Below, in pieces: positions 12,505-23,728 of a stretch of 64,000 nucleotides of DNA (its first letter is position 1; every line of letters starts with the position of its first letter). The position numbers and the translations under genes are program-made. The notes under the pieces are model-generated. The model saw nothing but the letters and a program-made list of their open reading frames with translations. It searched no databases and had not been told where the DNA came from. Origin of the DNA: Sipunculus nudus (taxonomy: Eukaryota; Annelida; Sipuncula; Golfingiida; Sipunculidae); NCBI GenBank assembly GCA_026874595.1, contig CM049311.1:33809676-33873675 (forward strand). Direction: 5' to 3'.

Positions 12505-13859
12505 CTGTGAACAACACGAATTAATTTTGAAAGCAAATTTAAATTATCAGATAACTCCATATTTAAATGTACAGTTCCTTGACAGAATAACTGTTAATCT
12601 ATGATTTGCAGATGATAAACCGGATGAAAGACTACATGAAAAGAAGGGGTATATTCATTTTATAGATCAGTAAAATTATGCTGTAACACGATTGGTTTCA
12701 TGACATGGCTTTTTTATCTAAATGCAAGGTACATTATAAATAATATATAAACTCATTCAACGGAAAAAAATTAGCTTAAGCGGCTACAATTTGTGAATTG
12801 TAAACAACTGGTAAGCGGTTATTTCTGAGTACAAAATGCAATCAAGGAAAATAAAGAAAATGTAGATAGCTCATCCAGTCTTCCATAGTTAAAAGGACAT
12901 CCCATGATTAATGTGTTTGCTCATATTTAGAAAGATCCGTGCAATTATTACTGAGATTTTGTATCTAAAGTATGAATTTAACACATCAACAGCTTAAAAT
13001 GTAAACATTTTGCAATTCGGTCCGCAATATTTCTGAAGAACTGGCTGGGCTGATTCACTTTTTTGCATGGTAAAAAATGTTCAATGTGCAGATGATGTGG
13101 AATATATCAAAATTGTTTTTTTTTGCAGCTCACATCACTAACACAAGTCTGATTTTCTAAGTGCTCAAAACACACACAAAAAAGGCATAACTCGCAAAAT
13201 ACAGTCACAGTGACCTAATCTGTGGTATGCAAAGACACTCACAAAGGACCTACCTAGATATTACGGAAAACGATTTTAGGTCGAGAGGTTACGACTTGTG
13301 CCTTGTTAACACCTTAACCAGCCCTAATTTCTGAGTATAAAAATACAATAAAGGAATGCGCTAAAACAAACAAAAATAAGATGTACGTGGCACCAGTTGT
13401 CTGCAGCTGAAAGGGCTATTCATGATCAATAAGCTTGCGGAATTTTAGAAAGATCAATGTAATCAATGCTGAGATAATTTACGAAAGCATGTAGGTCATA
13501 CATCGACAGCTTAAACTGTACAAATGGTAACAAAGCTATATGGGCGAATTATAAAAAAAAGTTCAAGTGTTAGGGTGGAGTGCAAAATTTTTGTTTGACC
13601 TGACGGACTAAGGTTGATTGATATAGCTCAGATTACCCATGACTGTTTACTCTGATATTGATTTTATTGCATTACTTACATATTTTCCAAGGTATGATGT
13701 TAATTAAACTATTGTTAATCAGAACTATGCTCCATTCCTTCATTGCATTGTCCCATCTTGAAATAATCTGCAAGACTATGAAAATATTGAAAATGAAATC
13801 AATGGGTACCCAACTGTGGAATAGACTATAGAATACATTCTACAAATGAAATAATCGGA

Positions 13860-14040
13860 CCCACAGAGAGTTGTGTTATTCAAAGGGAGGTCATCGTAGG
13901 CGCCTGAAATACCCTAAAATGGTCTTATAACATCAATTAATTTTCATCCTTTACGTGTAATTGTGTAATTATCTACATATTGTAGTTTACTGTTTTTGCA
14001 ATATTCAACTTCATGTATTCTTATACTCCTATAGTCTTGA
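13860..14040. other. Conserved intron 3 segment
   Basis: CGGACC.ACAGAGAGTT, ATGGTCTTATAACATCAATTAATTTTCATCC and the following 100 nt recur at 35520-35730 and 55220-55430. The segment is simply retained from the duplication; no coding potential is seen. The neighbouring intron sequence 12505-13860 also aligns in part to unit 2 and holds no other recognisable feature. Confidence 0.5.
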
Positions 14041-14044
14041 ATTA

Positions 14045-15650
14045 ATCTACTCGTTTTTTAGCTCAGCTGACTGTAAGTCATCTGAGCTATAGTGATCACT
14101 CTTTGTCCGTCTCTCTGTCTGTCCGTCCGTCTGTCCGTTAACCAGGCACAAATCATAACCGCTGGCCCTAGAATCTTGTAACTTGAAATTCTGAGAGGTC
14201 CATGAAAAATCTCCTTGGAAACCAGAAATTAGGTCTCTGTTACTCATATCCTTTGAGCTATGGGGCCCCAAATACCCTCCAGAATATTAAAAAATTTCAT
14301 ACAAAAACTTAAATATCTCATTAACTACATCACTGATGGTCATGACTTTTGGCATACATATTGATCATAAGATGTTCCATCGGTTTCTGCAGACTGGTGG
14401 CGCCACCTGTATTTTTCGATTTTTTACGAATTTTTTTCTCTATTTTTGAGACCTTTAAAAATGTGAACATCTGTTAACAGGGCACAAATCGTAAAGACTT
14501 GACCTAGAATCTTCATTCTTGACACACGGGGAGACCCTTGAAAAGTCTCCATGGAAACCTGAAATTAGGTCTCTGTTACCCATATCCTTTGAGCTATTGC
14601 ACTCCAAAGTACAGCTCAGAATAATGGAAAATTAGAAAAACAAAGCTAAAGTATCTGAACAACTAATGCAGAGATCACCATAATTGTTTGCATTGATATT
14701 GATCATGGAGTGTTTCATCAGTGTCTGCAGACTGGTGGCACCACCTGTAATTGTTCGGGTTTTTTTACGAATTTTTTTCTCTATTTTTGAGACCTTTAAA
14801 GATATGTACATCTGTTAACAGGGCACAAATTATTACCGGACTTAGAATCTTCATTCTTGACATACACGGAGATCCATAAAAAGTCTCCATGGAAACCTGA
14901 AATTAGGTCTCTGTTACCCATATCCTTTAACCTGTATGGCTCCAAAATACCCCCAAGAATAATGAAACATTTTATACAAAAACTGCAGTATCTCACATTT
15001 TTTTCAAATTTTTACGAATTTTTTTCTCTATTTTTGAGACCTTTAAAGATGTGGAACCTTATCAGTCAACAAGGAATAAATCGTAACAACTGGACCTAGA
15101 ATCTTCATTCTTGTCATGCAAGGAGGCCCATAAAAAGTGTCTGTGGAAACCTGAAATTAGGTCTCTGTTTTCCATATCCTTCAAGCTATGGAACTCTGAA
15201 GTATCACTCAGAATAATGGACAATTTGATACAAAAGCTAAAGTATCTGAACAACTAATGCAGAGATCACCATGGTGCCACCTATATTTTATTCAATTTTT
15301 CGAATTTTTTTCTCTTTTTTTGAGACCTTTAAGGATGCTGTCATCTGTTAACGTGGCACAAATTGTAACAACTGGACCTAGAATCTTCATTCTTGTCATG
15401 CACGGAGGCCCATAAAAAGAGTCTGTGGAAACCTGAAATAAGGTCTCTGTTACCCATATCCTTTAAGCTATAATACTCCGAAGTATCCCTCAGAATAATG
15501 TAAAATTTGATACAAAAGCTGAAGTATCTGAACAACTAATGCAGAGATCACCATGATTCTTTGCATTGATATTGACCATTAAGTGTTTTTATTAGTTTCT
15601 GCAGACTGCTGGAGCCACCTGTATTTTTACGCATTTTTTTCTCTATTTTT
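14045..15650. repeat. Tandem array of ~340-bp GTTAAC/GTCCGTC-type repeat
   Basis: Five copies are marked by TTAAC..GGCACAAAT at about 14138, 14474, 14815, 15066 and 15348. Full spacing is 336-341 nt; two copies are shortened to 251 and 282 nt. Each copy has CCTAGAATCTT, TGGAAACCTGAAAT.AGGTCTCTGTTACCCATATCCTT and CTGCAGACTGGTGG. The left end carries a CTGTCTGTCCGTCCGTCTGTCC run. The array lies in intron 3 of gene 1 and is absent from the same intron of genes 2 and 3. Minus-strand frames with a recurring DLISGF peptide are a by-product of the repeat. Confidence 0.8.
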
Positions 15651-16960
15651 GAGATATATAAATACAGACACAATCTTGGCCTGTTGGTTAATCTGTTTGA
15701 TGCTTTAGTTGAATGGGTATTTACTACCATTCAGATGATAAAATTTTCTTTTGCGAATCTCTTCCCAGTCAGCTGAGCGTCATGACCCATGGGTCACTAG
15801 TTAATGAAAATATTTTCAACTATACTATCATCTTAACGATCACTGAGATGACTTGGGACTTGTTATTCCGTAAAAATGGCTCCAATTTATACTAAAACTG
15901 TCTTAAGTTACGTGCAAATGTAAATTCGTAAATAAAGATAAACTGGCAACGTCAAACTCTAAAATAATTTAAACAAACATTGATTTAAGCAATTCTTTTA
16001 TTTTTTTCCATTTTGGAAGTAAGTTTGAGCCAGTTGTTGGATTTTAAAGTCTTAAATAACAAAGAAGACACGTATACGTTTCATGAATAATAAGCTATTA
16101 AACTATCAAACATGACATCCAATACAATTCCAACAGAAAAACTGTAGTGTGAATACACAAAACATGATCATTTAGTAAAAGGATAGTTTCTGTATACGTT
16201 TGGAGAGCTGGTGATCTATCCAAAGAATGTATATTCCAAATCCTGATTTTATCTCATCCATATTTCATACAGTCATTATGTTCCAAATCTGCATATTTCT
16301 TTTCTTAAATTACTTTAGGGCAGGTAGAGAATCCAGATTTGATATAAAATAGCTAGATATTGGCATTTAAAGCCGCAAGTGGCAATGTTTGACAGAGTTC
16401 ATGCGGTGGGTCATGAGGTATAGCAAGAACAACAAGCCGTATAGACCACTTAACCCCTTCTTCAGCTGTCTGGCAAACACAGGTAAACTTAAATGTTTTC
16501 AGTAACTGTATTATGCTGTGCTCACACGTTATGATTTAGAAGAAAGTATAAAAAGTCTAAAGAGAAAAGAAAATCAACATAATGATCTAGCTGAATGCAG
16601 TTTGAATAAAGCACACCGGCACGGAATCAGGTGTCTCCCCTCATGAAGGACATGGCTTAGCATATCCATGACACTTACTGACCCAGTGCAATATGATACT
16701 TGTATTCATGCAATAGACTATTGGGACCTATTTGTATAAGATGCTATATAGGAAGATGTTGAGCTTGCAGTACTTGATCAGGGCTGGCTAACCTACTTCA
16801 AAATACGTTAAGTATACTCAGCTGAAAAAATTATTTACTATAACACATGGTTATTCTTTATTTTAAATTTGTAGACTGTGTAGCGATAAATATCCACGAA
16901 TTGAAGAATAATGTCAAAATAATACTTTGTGTCCAAAACACTACACGGCAAACCACTTTT

Positions 16961-17225
16961 TTACCTCCGCCAAGGATGTTATGTTTTACTTTGCGTTTGT
17001 TTTTCTGTTAATTGGTCTCTCTTTTTGTTTGTTTGTTTGTCTGTCAGCAGCATTACTCAAAAAGTTATTAACGGATTTTGATACAATTTTCAGTAAAGCT
17101 CGGCAATGATACAAGGAACAATCAAATGTTAAGGGTGATCTGGATCACCATCTTGATCAAGGAATAATGCCATATAAGGTAATGAACTGCCTTGGCGGAG
17201 GCCTGTGCTCTCTGCGTGCTTTTCT
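16961..17225 (+). mobile_element. CCTCCGCCAAGG/CCTTGGCGGAGG inverted-end element, unit 1 copy
   Basis: The left end is ACCTCCGCCAAGGATGTTATG and the right end CTGCCTTGGCGGAGGCCTG, so the termini are inverted repeats of about 12 nt around a non-coding core with AAAAAGTTATTAACGGATTTTGAT and GGTGATCTGGATCACC. Copies at 37575-37880 and 56546-56830 occupy the same intron position, so this insertion predates the triplication. It resembles a widespread MITE-like element of marine animals; the superfamily is unknown to me. Confidence 0.65.
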
Positions 17226-17600
17226 TGTTAAGTTTGAAAATTTGAGCAATTATCACCGTCATTATAAACTTGATTATGTATTGCATGAAATAATGTTAGA
17301 GTTAAGTTATTTAAGTTTACATTAAAAACAGTATAAGCCCAAATGTTTCATGAATTTCATTTGCTGCCATTTCCTTTTGCACTGGGTTTTAATTATTACT
17401 CCCTTCGGAGAGGTTGAATTATTTTAAAGGATTTGAACCTGGTCAATTCTGGCGCCATAATGGTTACAAAAGTTACACACTTAAGCGAACTGGGCTTAAG
17501 TCCTCATAATGGCTCAAGTGTCTCGCTAGGATCGGAACCCCCAATTGCGTCAGACCCCGGTTTATAAGGTACTGAAAAGCACTATTATGACGTCACTCAC

Positions 17601-17836
17601 CTGGAACAGTTCCAGCAGGGATCTCACAGATATAATTACTAGTGTCGGTACATTTCCTGCCATGGCACATGCCGTTCTTGTCCTGTCCCACATACTGCTG
17701 CGCAGAACCCTCGTTAGGTTGACCGGACAGCCAGTTTATGTATCCGCCACCAGATGGTGTTAGATCGATGCCAACAAGCGTTCCATCCAAGAAGTAAGAT
17801 TCATTGGCCTGATCATTTAAAGCAATCCAATTATTT
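17601..17836 (-). CDS. Lectin gene 1 exon 3, C-terminal half of CTLD
   Basis: Acceptor ...TTTTTTTCAG and donor CCAG|GTGAGT bound the exon. It encodes NNWIALNDQANESYF, INWLSGQPNEG and CTDTSNYICE, the second half of a C-type lectin fold with a QPN triplet where mannose- or galactose-type CTLDs carry EPN or QPD. The two paralogues have QQC...NGMWHDRKC; here it reads QQY...NGMCHGRKC, so one cysteine is lost and another appears nine residues later. The frame is open throughout. Confidence 0.88.
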
Positions 17837-17909
17837 CTGAAAAAAAGTCAGCAAATAGATGGAGGGATGGTAAGTTCATGTATCTATATGGGTACTTTGA
17901 AAACAAGCT

Positions 17910-17995
17910 TAAAGTACGCCGCCGCCAATTTGCGCCGCCGCCAGCCGAGTTAAGAACAAGCAGAGCCGAGCTCATCAGGAGGCGCCGCCGATATT
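17910..17995. other. GC-rich intronic island next to exon 3 of gene 1
   Basis: About 85 nt rich in GCCGCC, with AGCCGAGTTAAGA.CAAGCAG and AGGAGGCGCCGCC, stands out from AT-rich intron DNA. Counterparts lie at 38583-38662 and 57553-57637, each 60-90 nt upstream of the exon 3 acceptor on the gene strand. The function is unknown. Confidence 0.55.
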
Positions 17996-18033
17996 TCATT
18001 AACCCGAAGTGAACTGATTATTTGCAGCTCAGT

Positions 18034-18835
18034 TCAGCTTGAAAAAAAAACATAAAAAGATAACTCTTTTACATGTAAAAATGTCCGATGCATACACAGA
18101 CTAATACAGATAAAGAAGACAATCCTTTGTATTTTGGAAGTGAACAGCCCAATTTCCACTTTCACGAATGAGACGCCGAATCGCCACGTATGTTGAAATC
18201 GTGGCAATTTGTGACCGGTCGGCCTGTCGAGAAAAATAAATCGTATTATGGATCGATGTTGTACGAGAGGAGTACGATGGCAGTACGACACGCTTCGATA
18301 GTGACACGATGCTAGCACGATATGACACGAGACTTTTAAGAATGTTCACGACTCCGTTGCGACGTCCAGAAAGCTTGTACAATATCTCACCGATTCGCAA
18401 CGACTGGGGTACGACTTGCGGACGCCATCCCTACGAACATTCAATTTTTGCTACACCATGCCCATAAGGGTGCGTATAAATCATGTGGTTAATTTTTTTT
18501 AATTTTCCATCCTAGTCTGCGACCAAGATTCATTCTTAAAGCTGCCGTGTAGTAGAAAAAAAATGACGCTAGCCTTGGTTGTCCTGACCCTAGATGAGCG
18601 ATAGAGCAGAGAGAAATCCCGCGTAATGTCCAGCAGTGAATGTGGGCATGAGTCCAAACTTGGATAATTGATCACCTTTCCCAGAACGGGATATGATAGT
18701 CAGTTACTGGCGTCAGGCAGACAATATTTCATGTCCAAAAAAAAAAGAAAATGAAAATGACAACTGACATGTTTGAAAAGTATTCAGAATATTACAAAAG
18801 GTCGGAAGAGTGTCCTAGATTGACATATTAATATT
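18034..18835. other. Intron 2 of gene 1, no coding feature
   Basis: The outer parts align with 57690-58280 of unit 3. A block of about 180 nt (18205-18370, rich in ACGA trimers such as GTACGACACG) is present here and missing in unit 3 between 57837 and 57840, so it was inserted here or deleted there. Short minus-strand frames across it show no domain. Confidence 0.4.
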
Positions 18836-18846
18836 ACTGGATTGTT

Positions 18847-18862
18847 GTATATATATATATAA

Positions 18863-18904
<42 letters not shown>

Positions 18905-18917
18905 TGGTGTGTGTCTG
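18847..18917 (+). repeat. (TA)n(TG)n microsatellite
   Basis: TA repeats pass directly into about 14 TG units. The same site in unit 3 is split by the LTR element at 58636-59599, with TA/TG repeats on both sides. Confidence 0.9.
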
Positions 18918-19016
18918 TGATAAAGCTATTATAATATCAAACAGGGTATATCTCAAGATCTTAGTGATAGGAAACCATAACGTTTCATCTGAGAGAAAAA
19001 GATTTAGAAACCATAA

Positions 19017-19358
19017 GGCCAAAATAAAAAAAAGGTATGGTTCTCAGGCACTTTTTTTTCAGAAATCAATGTGGGCGGGCGCTTTTTTTATTTTAAATTG
19101 TTGGTATGTTTCGATAAAAATGTCAAATGATTAGGCAAAAGCATGAAAATAACAGTTTTATTTTGCTAAATAAGTAAAAGCACTACAAAACAAAGGAAAT
19201 TGTATGGTTTTAACTTCTTGAAAGAAATTTCGGAGCGGCAGCAGCTCAAAATTGGAAAGTTTTTATTGAAAATCAAAATAAAAAGTTTTGATGGGGGGGG
19301 GGGGGGTTAAAATTGATGCGGGCGGTGCCCGAGAACCATACTTTTAAATTTTTTAGCC
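19017..19358. mobile_element. Harbinger-like MITE a, with TAA target duplication
   Basis: The ends are GGCCAAAATAAAA...GGTATGGTTCTCAGGCAC and its approximate inverse GTGCCCGAGAACCATAC...TTAGCC, with TAA on both sides (19014-19016 and 19359-19361). Unit 3 has the empty site (ACCATAACACCTCATCTG near 59796). Trinucleotide TWA duplication and GGCC termini fit the PIF/Harbinger superfamily. It contains a run of about 16 G and no open frame. Related copies: 31570-31880, 62303-62627 and a degraded internal piece at 39465-39605. Confidence 0.8.
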
Positions 19359-19594
19359 TAACGTCTCATCTGATCTGAATAATTGGACCATTGCGACATA
19401 TTTTTTTAAGCAAATATAGCTTCCACTCCTTTGAGTCCAGACAGACGAAGTGTCTGAATCAACTATAGCATATCTGTTTTCTCAAAATAATGGATTAAAT
19501 ACCTTATTGATTTATCCCTCAGTTAAATATATGATTATTCTTAATATTAATTTGTCTCGAATTCCAAAAAGACAACAACAGGATATATATTCAC

Positions 19595-19775
19595 CCCGGA
19601 ATATTGTCATAGATGAAGTCGGACTTGGCCTGACTGTCGACTTGTACCAGCCTCGCTCCCATCGTCATACACGTGTTCAAGGCGTCTATCCACTTTGCTT
19701 TCTCCTTTGACTGCCAGAAACACGTCCCGTTAATGTCGTAAACGGCAGTAGACGGACACACGCTTACTGTCATCT
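19595..19775 (-). CDS. Lectin gene 1 exon 2, N-terminal half of CTLD
   Basis: Acceptor TTTGTTTCAG and donor CCGG|GTGAAT bound 181 nt in phases 1 and 2. It encodes VCPSTAVYDINGTCFW, the N-terminal cysteine pair of a long-form CTLD, then EKAKWIDALNTC and GARLVQVDSQAKSDFIY, the usual helix-strand segment holding the first canonical cysteine. Joining it to exon 3 restores GNNWIALND in frame. Confidence 0.88.
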
Positions 19776-19799
19776 CTGAAACAAATATTAACATATGCT

Positions 19800-19862
19800 T
19801 ATCGTCAGTGATGAAGGACTCGGACTCCGACTTGAGGGACTTGGACTTGTACTCGGACACGC
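19800..19862. repeat. GACTTG/GACTCG simple repeat
   Basis: Irregular hexamer-like repeats (GGACTCGGACTCCGACTTGA). The same low-complexity motif recurs in intron 1 of every gene, at about 23740-23860, 41905-42020, 42555-42680, 60225-60300, 61160-61270 and 61780-61910. Confidence 0.6.
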
Positions 19863-20135
19863 AGGTAACGGGGTCGAGAAATCAGACCGAGGCCATCCTG
19901 CGCCCAGTAGAAAATAAATCTCTTTTATGTAGCCGATGATACACATGGTGAACTACTTACAGAATATTACAATTAATACGACAATACAGGCCAATTTTTA
20001 GCTCTGCTTCAGGGGCTAAACGTAATTAAACATTCAGGTTAATGGCACATATAAACTAACATAATACTGCATGATAATTTCAAATATCTTTTATATTTTA
20101 TTAACAAAGAATATTTGTATTAAACGTGGACATAG

Positions 20136-20936
20136 TGTTACAGATGATTGTTTTATTGTGCACACGGATGTTCCATGTGTTGTTGACATTTGGTTCGTGT
20201 AGCACGCGTAGCTCGTTGCCATGACAGCATCGCCTGGCCGAGCCGGGTTGGCCCACGTGTGAACTCTGAGACGGCGTTCTCTGTTCGAGATGTTTCCTGT
20301 AGCGTATGTACTGTGTATTATGTATTATTCTTTTCGATTGTTCGTGAAAGGGAATTTTCTAGAGTTTTCGCATGAAAGGTTATAAATAGGGGTTATGTTT
20401 TTAGAGCCGAGAGAGAGGTTATAGAATATTCCAGCGGACACAGAAGCATGTATGTCGGTTTGTGGGACCTATTCCAATAAGTGCGGCAATTATAGATCTT
20501 CTTCTGGTTTTCTGACGGATCTTGTTTGGTCTTCAGTTTACTTTCTGGATTGCTACAAGAACTTTACTTTGGACTTTTATTCTCTGAGAATATTTGTGTG
20601 AACTGTTCATCTGAATTATATGCTTTAAAGGACTTGTCCCTGTGACAGTGGTGGTATCCAGGTACTGTGCATTTTGTTTATTAGGCTGTGGTATTATACT
20701 GATTTGCTGTTATACTGTTGTTGTACTGTGTAATTGTATTGATTTAGTGTATTATAATGTTAGGGTGTTTAAAGAATAAATTATAGGCACTTGTTAACAA
20801 AAAAAGCACTAACTTCTTTATTCATTCCCCCAGGCATTTCACGCTGCCTAGTGTTACAGAATCTGATTTTTTTCCTCCATTATAGAATTTATGTTCATCA
20901 CGCATACGTGATCTATTGATATTAGGTTCCGTAACA
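20136..20936 (+). repeat. 5' LTR, about 800 bp, with TATA box and polyadenylation signal
   Basis: It begins TGTTAC and ends GTAACA. TATAAATA lies at 20381-20388 and AATAAA at 20775-20780, as expected for U3 and the R/U5 side. It aligns with the LTRs at 43042-43466 and 58636-59532 (shared CCAGCGGACACAGA, GACAGTGGTGGTATC and TTCATTCCC). The following GTGGTCTCGTC matches the position of the TGGGGGCTCGCCCGGAAT primer site at 59539. Confidence 0.85.
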
Positions 20937-21104
20937 TAAAATTGTGGTCTCGTCTAGGAGGCTTAATAGTTTGAAAATTTATTAGGCCTTGACCTTGACA
21001 CATTGTTTTTTATCATACATTGTTTGCAAGATTACATATTGTTTACAATGCATTGTTTACAGGATTTATCTCAGTGTTTTTTTGTTATTGTTTTAACATC
21101 TTAA

Positions 21105-22160
21105 CATGGCAGAATTCAAACCTGAGACATTTTGTTGACGATCCCGACCCTGATCAACTTGAACAGTTGACAAAGGAACAGTTGTTGCGTTTCGGACAAC
21201 ACTTAGGGCTAAGTGTGAAAAAAGCTTTGCGAAAGCCTGATATCATTGCTAAAATCATGCAAGATCTAGTTAGCAAAGGTTTAATTGAAGAGAGTGAAGT
21301 GGAAACATAAAAAAATGACAGCCTTGGTATGCAATTAGAATTAAAAAAAAATGGAAATGCAACATGAGCTAGCAATAAAAGAGAAGGAACAACATGAAAG
21401 GTTAGAAGGAAAAAGACTAGAAAAAGCAATTGAGTTAAAACGACTGGAATTAGAAAGACTTAAACTAGAACATAGTCTACGTGCTGCCCCAACTCACAGT
21501 TTTGATGTTGCTAGCAAATTAGACTTGTCCAATCTTTTCAAGAAAAAGAGGTTGATATATATTTCTTACACTTTGAGAAGGCAGCTGAAAATTTAAAATG
21601 GCCTAAGGAAAATTGGACTATGCAATTACAAAGTGTATTGTCTGGCGAGGCCGGAGAAGTTTATGCAAAACTTTCAGTTGAAGCCGCTGCTGACTATGAT
21701 TTGGTTACACGGTTAGTCCTAAAAGGTTATGAGTTAGTTCCGGTGGCTTACCGCCAGAAATTTAGAAATTGGAAAAAGCGCAAAGAACAGACCTACGTCG
21801 AATTTGCTATTACAAAAGAGCAGTTGTTTGATCGCTGGTGTAGTTCTAAAAATGTAATGATAGATTATGACAATTAGCGCCAGTTGATTTTGCTTGAAGA
21901 ATTCAAGAGCTGCTTTAACGCAGATGTTAAAACTTTTCTTTATGAGAAACGTCATGAAACACTTGACATTGCTGCACAATTAGTTGATGATTATTCATTA
22001 ACACACAAAATGTCCTTTACTAGCAAATCAAACCAGTCATTCACAAACAGGAATATAGCAGCTATTGGTTACCATAAAAAGTGTCAAGACTGCCGTCAGG
22101 GGGAGTGGAGATCTCAGCGTCCTGCCAGAAGGGCCCCCATGAATCGCACTCGCAAATAGC
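21105..22160 (+). pseudogene. Gypsy-type gag pseudogene
   Basis: Starting at MAEFKPE, the frames read in order: a SAP-like N-terminal segment (LTKEQLLRFGQHLGL), a charged coiled-coil-like segment (ELAIKEKEQHERLEGKRLEK), then a capsid-like region with AYRQKFRNWKKRKEQTYVEF, KEQLFDRWC and FLYEKRHETLDIAAQLVDDY. These are features of molluscan Ty3/Gypsy gag. It is broken by a frameshift after about eight codons, a TAA near 21308, a frameshift near 21550 and a TAG near 21876. The last part runs into the 100-bp array. Confidence 0.8.
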
Positions 22161-22600
22161 AGCTATTTGCTACCTTAAAAGTGTCAAGACTGCCGCCAGG
22201 GGGAGTGGAAATCTGAGCGGTCTGCCAGAAGGGCCCCTATGAATCGCACGCCCTAATAGCAGCTATTTGCTACCATAAAAATTGTCAAGACTGCCGCCAG
22301 GGGGAATGGAGATCTCGGCGACCTGCCAGAAGAGCCCCCATGAATCGCTCTCGCAAATAGCAGCTATTTGTTACCATAAAAATTGTCAAGATTGCCGCCA
22401 GGGGGAATGGAGATCTCACAGGCCTGCTAGATTGGCCCCATGAATCGCACTCGCAAATAGCAGCTAATTGCTACTATAAAAAGTGACAAGATTGCCGCCA
22501 GGGGGAGTGGAGGGGTCCCCATGAATCGCACGCGCAAATAGCAGCTATTTGCTACCATAAAGTGTCAAAACTGCCGCTTCGGGGAGTAGGAGAAATATGC
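22059..22600 (+). repeat. ~100-bp tandem array derived from the end of gag
   Basis: CAGCTATT(T) starts at 22059, 22160, 22260, 22361, 22461 and 22542 (spacing 101, 100, 101, 100, 81). Monomers share GTCAAGACTGCCGCCAGGGGG and CCCCCATGAATCGCAC. The first monomer is still in the gag frame (YHKKCQDCRQGEW); the period is not a multiple of three, so the later copies are non-coding. Confidence 0.9.
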
Positions 22601-22689
22601 GGGGGCATGCCGGTTTACGGTATAGGCCTGCAATTTAGCTGATGGGACTTTTCGCAGGCACTTTCTCATCAGTGCCGCCAGGGGGAGTG

Positions 22690-23600
22690 GAGATGTCCGA
22701 GTTATGGGTAACTCAAACTTTACGGGCAAGGCTTAAACGGTAAGTAGCTCTCACGGGTATGATACATTTTGTCCATAATATGGGTAACCCTAACCCTTCG
22801 GGCATGGAATACTCAAGTAAATGCGTTTCACAGGTCTCCTGATATATCCGTGATATGTATAACCCTAACCCTTTGGGCACTGATAATTGTAAAGTGCTTG
22901 TCCCAGGTTCCGTTTAATGTCCGTGATATGGGTATCCCTAAGCCTTCGGGCATGGAATACTAAAGTGAGCGCGTGACACTGGTGACATGTTACAAGATGT
23001 CCTTAATATGGTATATATGGTATATCCGGGAAACGGGTTACCCTAAGCCTTCGGACATGAAATACCCCAGTCAGTGTTTTTCACTAGTGATATATGCTAT
23101 ATCCGGGTTACGAGTTACCCTAACCCTTTGGGCATGAATACTCCACTAAGTGTTTGTCACTATTAATTCTATATCCGTGTGACGGGTTACCCTAACCTTT
23201 CGAGCATGAAATACTCGGGTAAGTGTGTGTCACTATTAATATATGGTATATCCTGGATAAGGGTTACCCATAGCCGTCGGACATGAAATACTCCTGTAAG
23301 TGTTTGTCACTTTTAATATATGCTATATCCCGGATACGGGTTACCCTAAGCCTTCGGACATAAAATGCTTCAGTCAGTGTTTTTCACTATTAATATATGC
23401 TATATCCGTGTGACGGGTTACCCTAACACTGCGGACATGAAAAACTCCAATAAGTGTTTGTCACTATTAATATATGCTATATCCGTGTGACGGGTTACCC
23501 TAACACTGCGGACATGAAAAACTCCAATAAGTGTTTGTCACTATTAATATATGTTATATCCGTGTGACGGGTTACCCTAACACTGCGGACATGAAAAAAC
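22690..23600 (+). repeat. 73-77-bp tandem array with GGGTTACCCTAA motif
   Basis: About twelve monomers contain GGGTTACCCTAA(C/G)CCTTCGG(G/A)CATGAAATACTC and TGTTTGTCACTATTAATATATGC. The last three, at 23401, 23478 and 23555, are spaced exactly 77 nt and are almost identical, while those on the left are diverged, suggesting recent homogenisation at the right end. The array lies between gag and the 3' LTR, in the place of pol. Confidence 0.9.
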
Positions 23601-23611
23601 TCAAATATGTG

Positions 23612-23728
23612 TTTATTCATTCCCCTAGACATTTCACGCTGCCTAGGGTTACATAATCTGATTTTTTCCACATTACAGAATTTATGTTCATCACGCATAC
23701 GTGATCTGTTGATATAAGTTCCGTAACA
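23612..23728 (+). repeat. Truncated 3' LTR
   Basis: It matches the last ~117 nt of the 5' LTR (TTTATTCATTCCCC, TTTCACGCTGCCTAG, CATACGTGATCT.TTGATAT, TTCCGTAACA). Host intron resumes at 23729. Confidence 0.85.

Larger units (their letters stand above)
20136..23728 (+). mobile_element. Ty3/Gypsy-like LTR retrotransposon remnant
   Basis: The 5' LTR (20136-20936), primer-binding site, broken gag (21105-22160), two tandem arrays and a truncated 3' LTR (23612-23728) lie in order. All of pol is missing. The element sits antisense in intron 1 of lectin gene 1. Host sequence aligns on both sides with unit 2 (41880-41935: GTATTAAAC before, AATGACTCGG after). No matching 5-bp target duplication is visible (CATAG against ATGGT), so an end has probably been rearranged. 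Confidence 0.8.

Noticed and set aside
14045..15535. Recurring minus-strand peptide with DLISGF, possibly a small-protein family; also seen on the plus strand at 53551-54300
   Set aside because: The peptide arises from the conserved TGAAATTAGGTCTCTGTTACC-type DNA of tandem repeats, with no shared start codon, splice sites or common frame length.
22059..23600. CRISPR-like or other phased arrays
   Set aside because: Repeats are contiguous 77-101-bp monomers without unique spacers, inside a retrotransposon in animal DNA.
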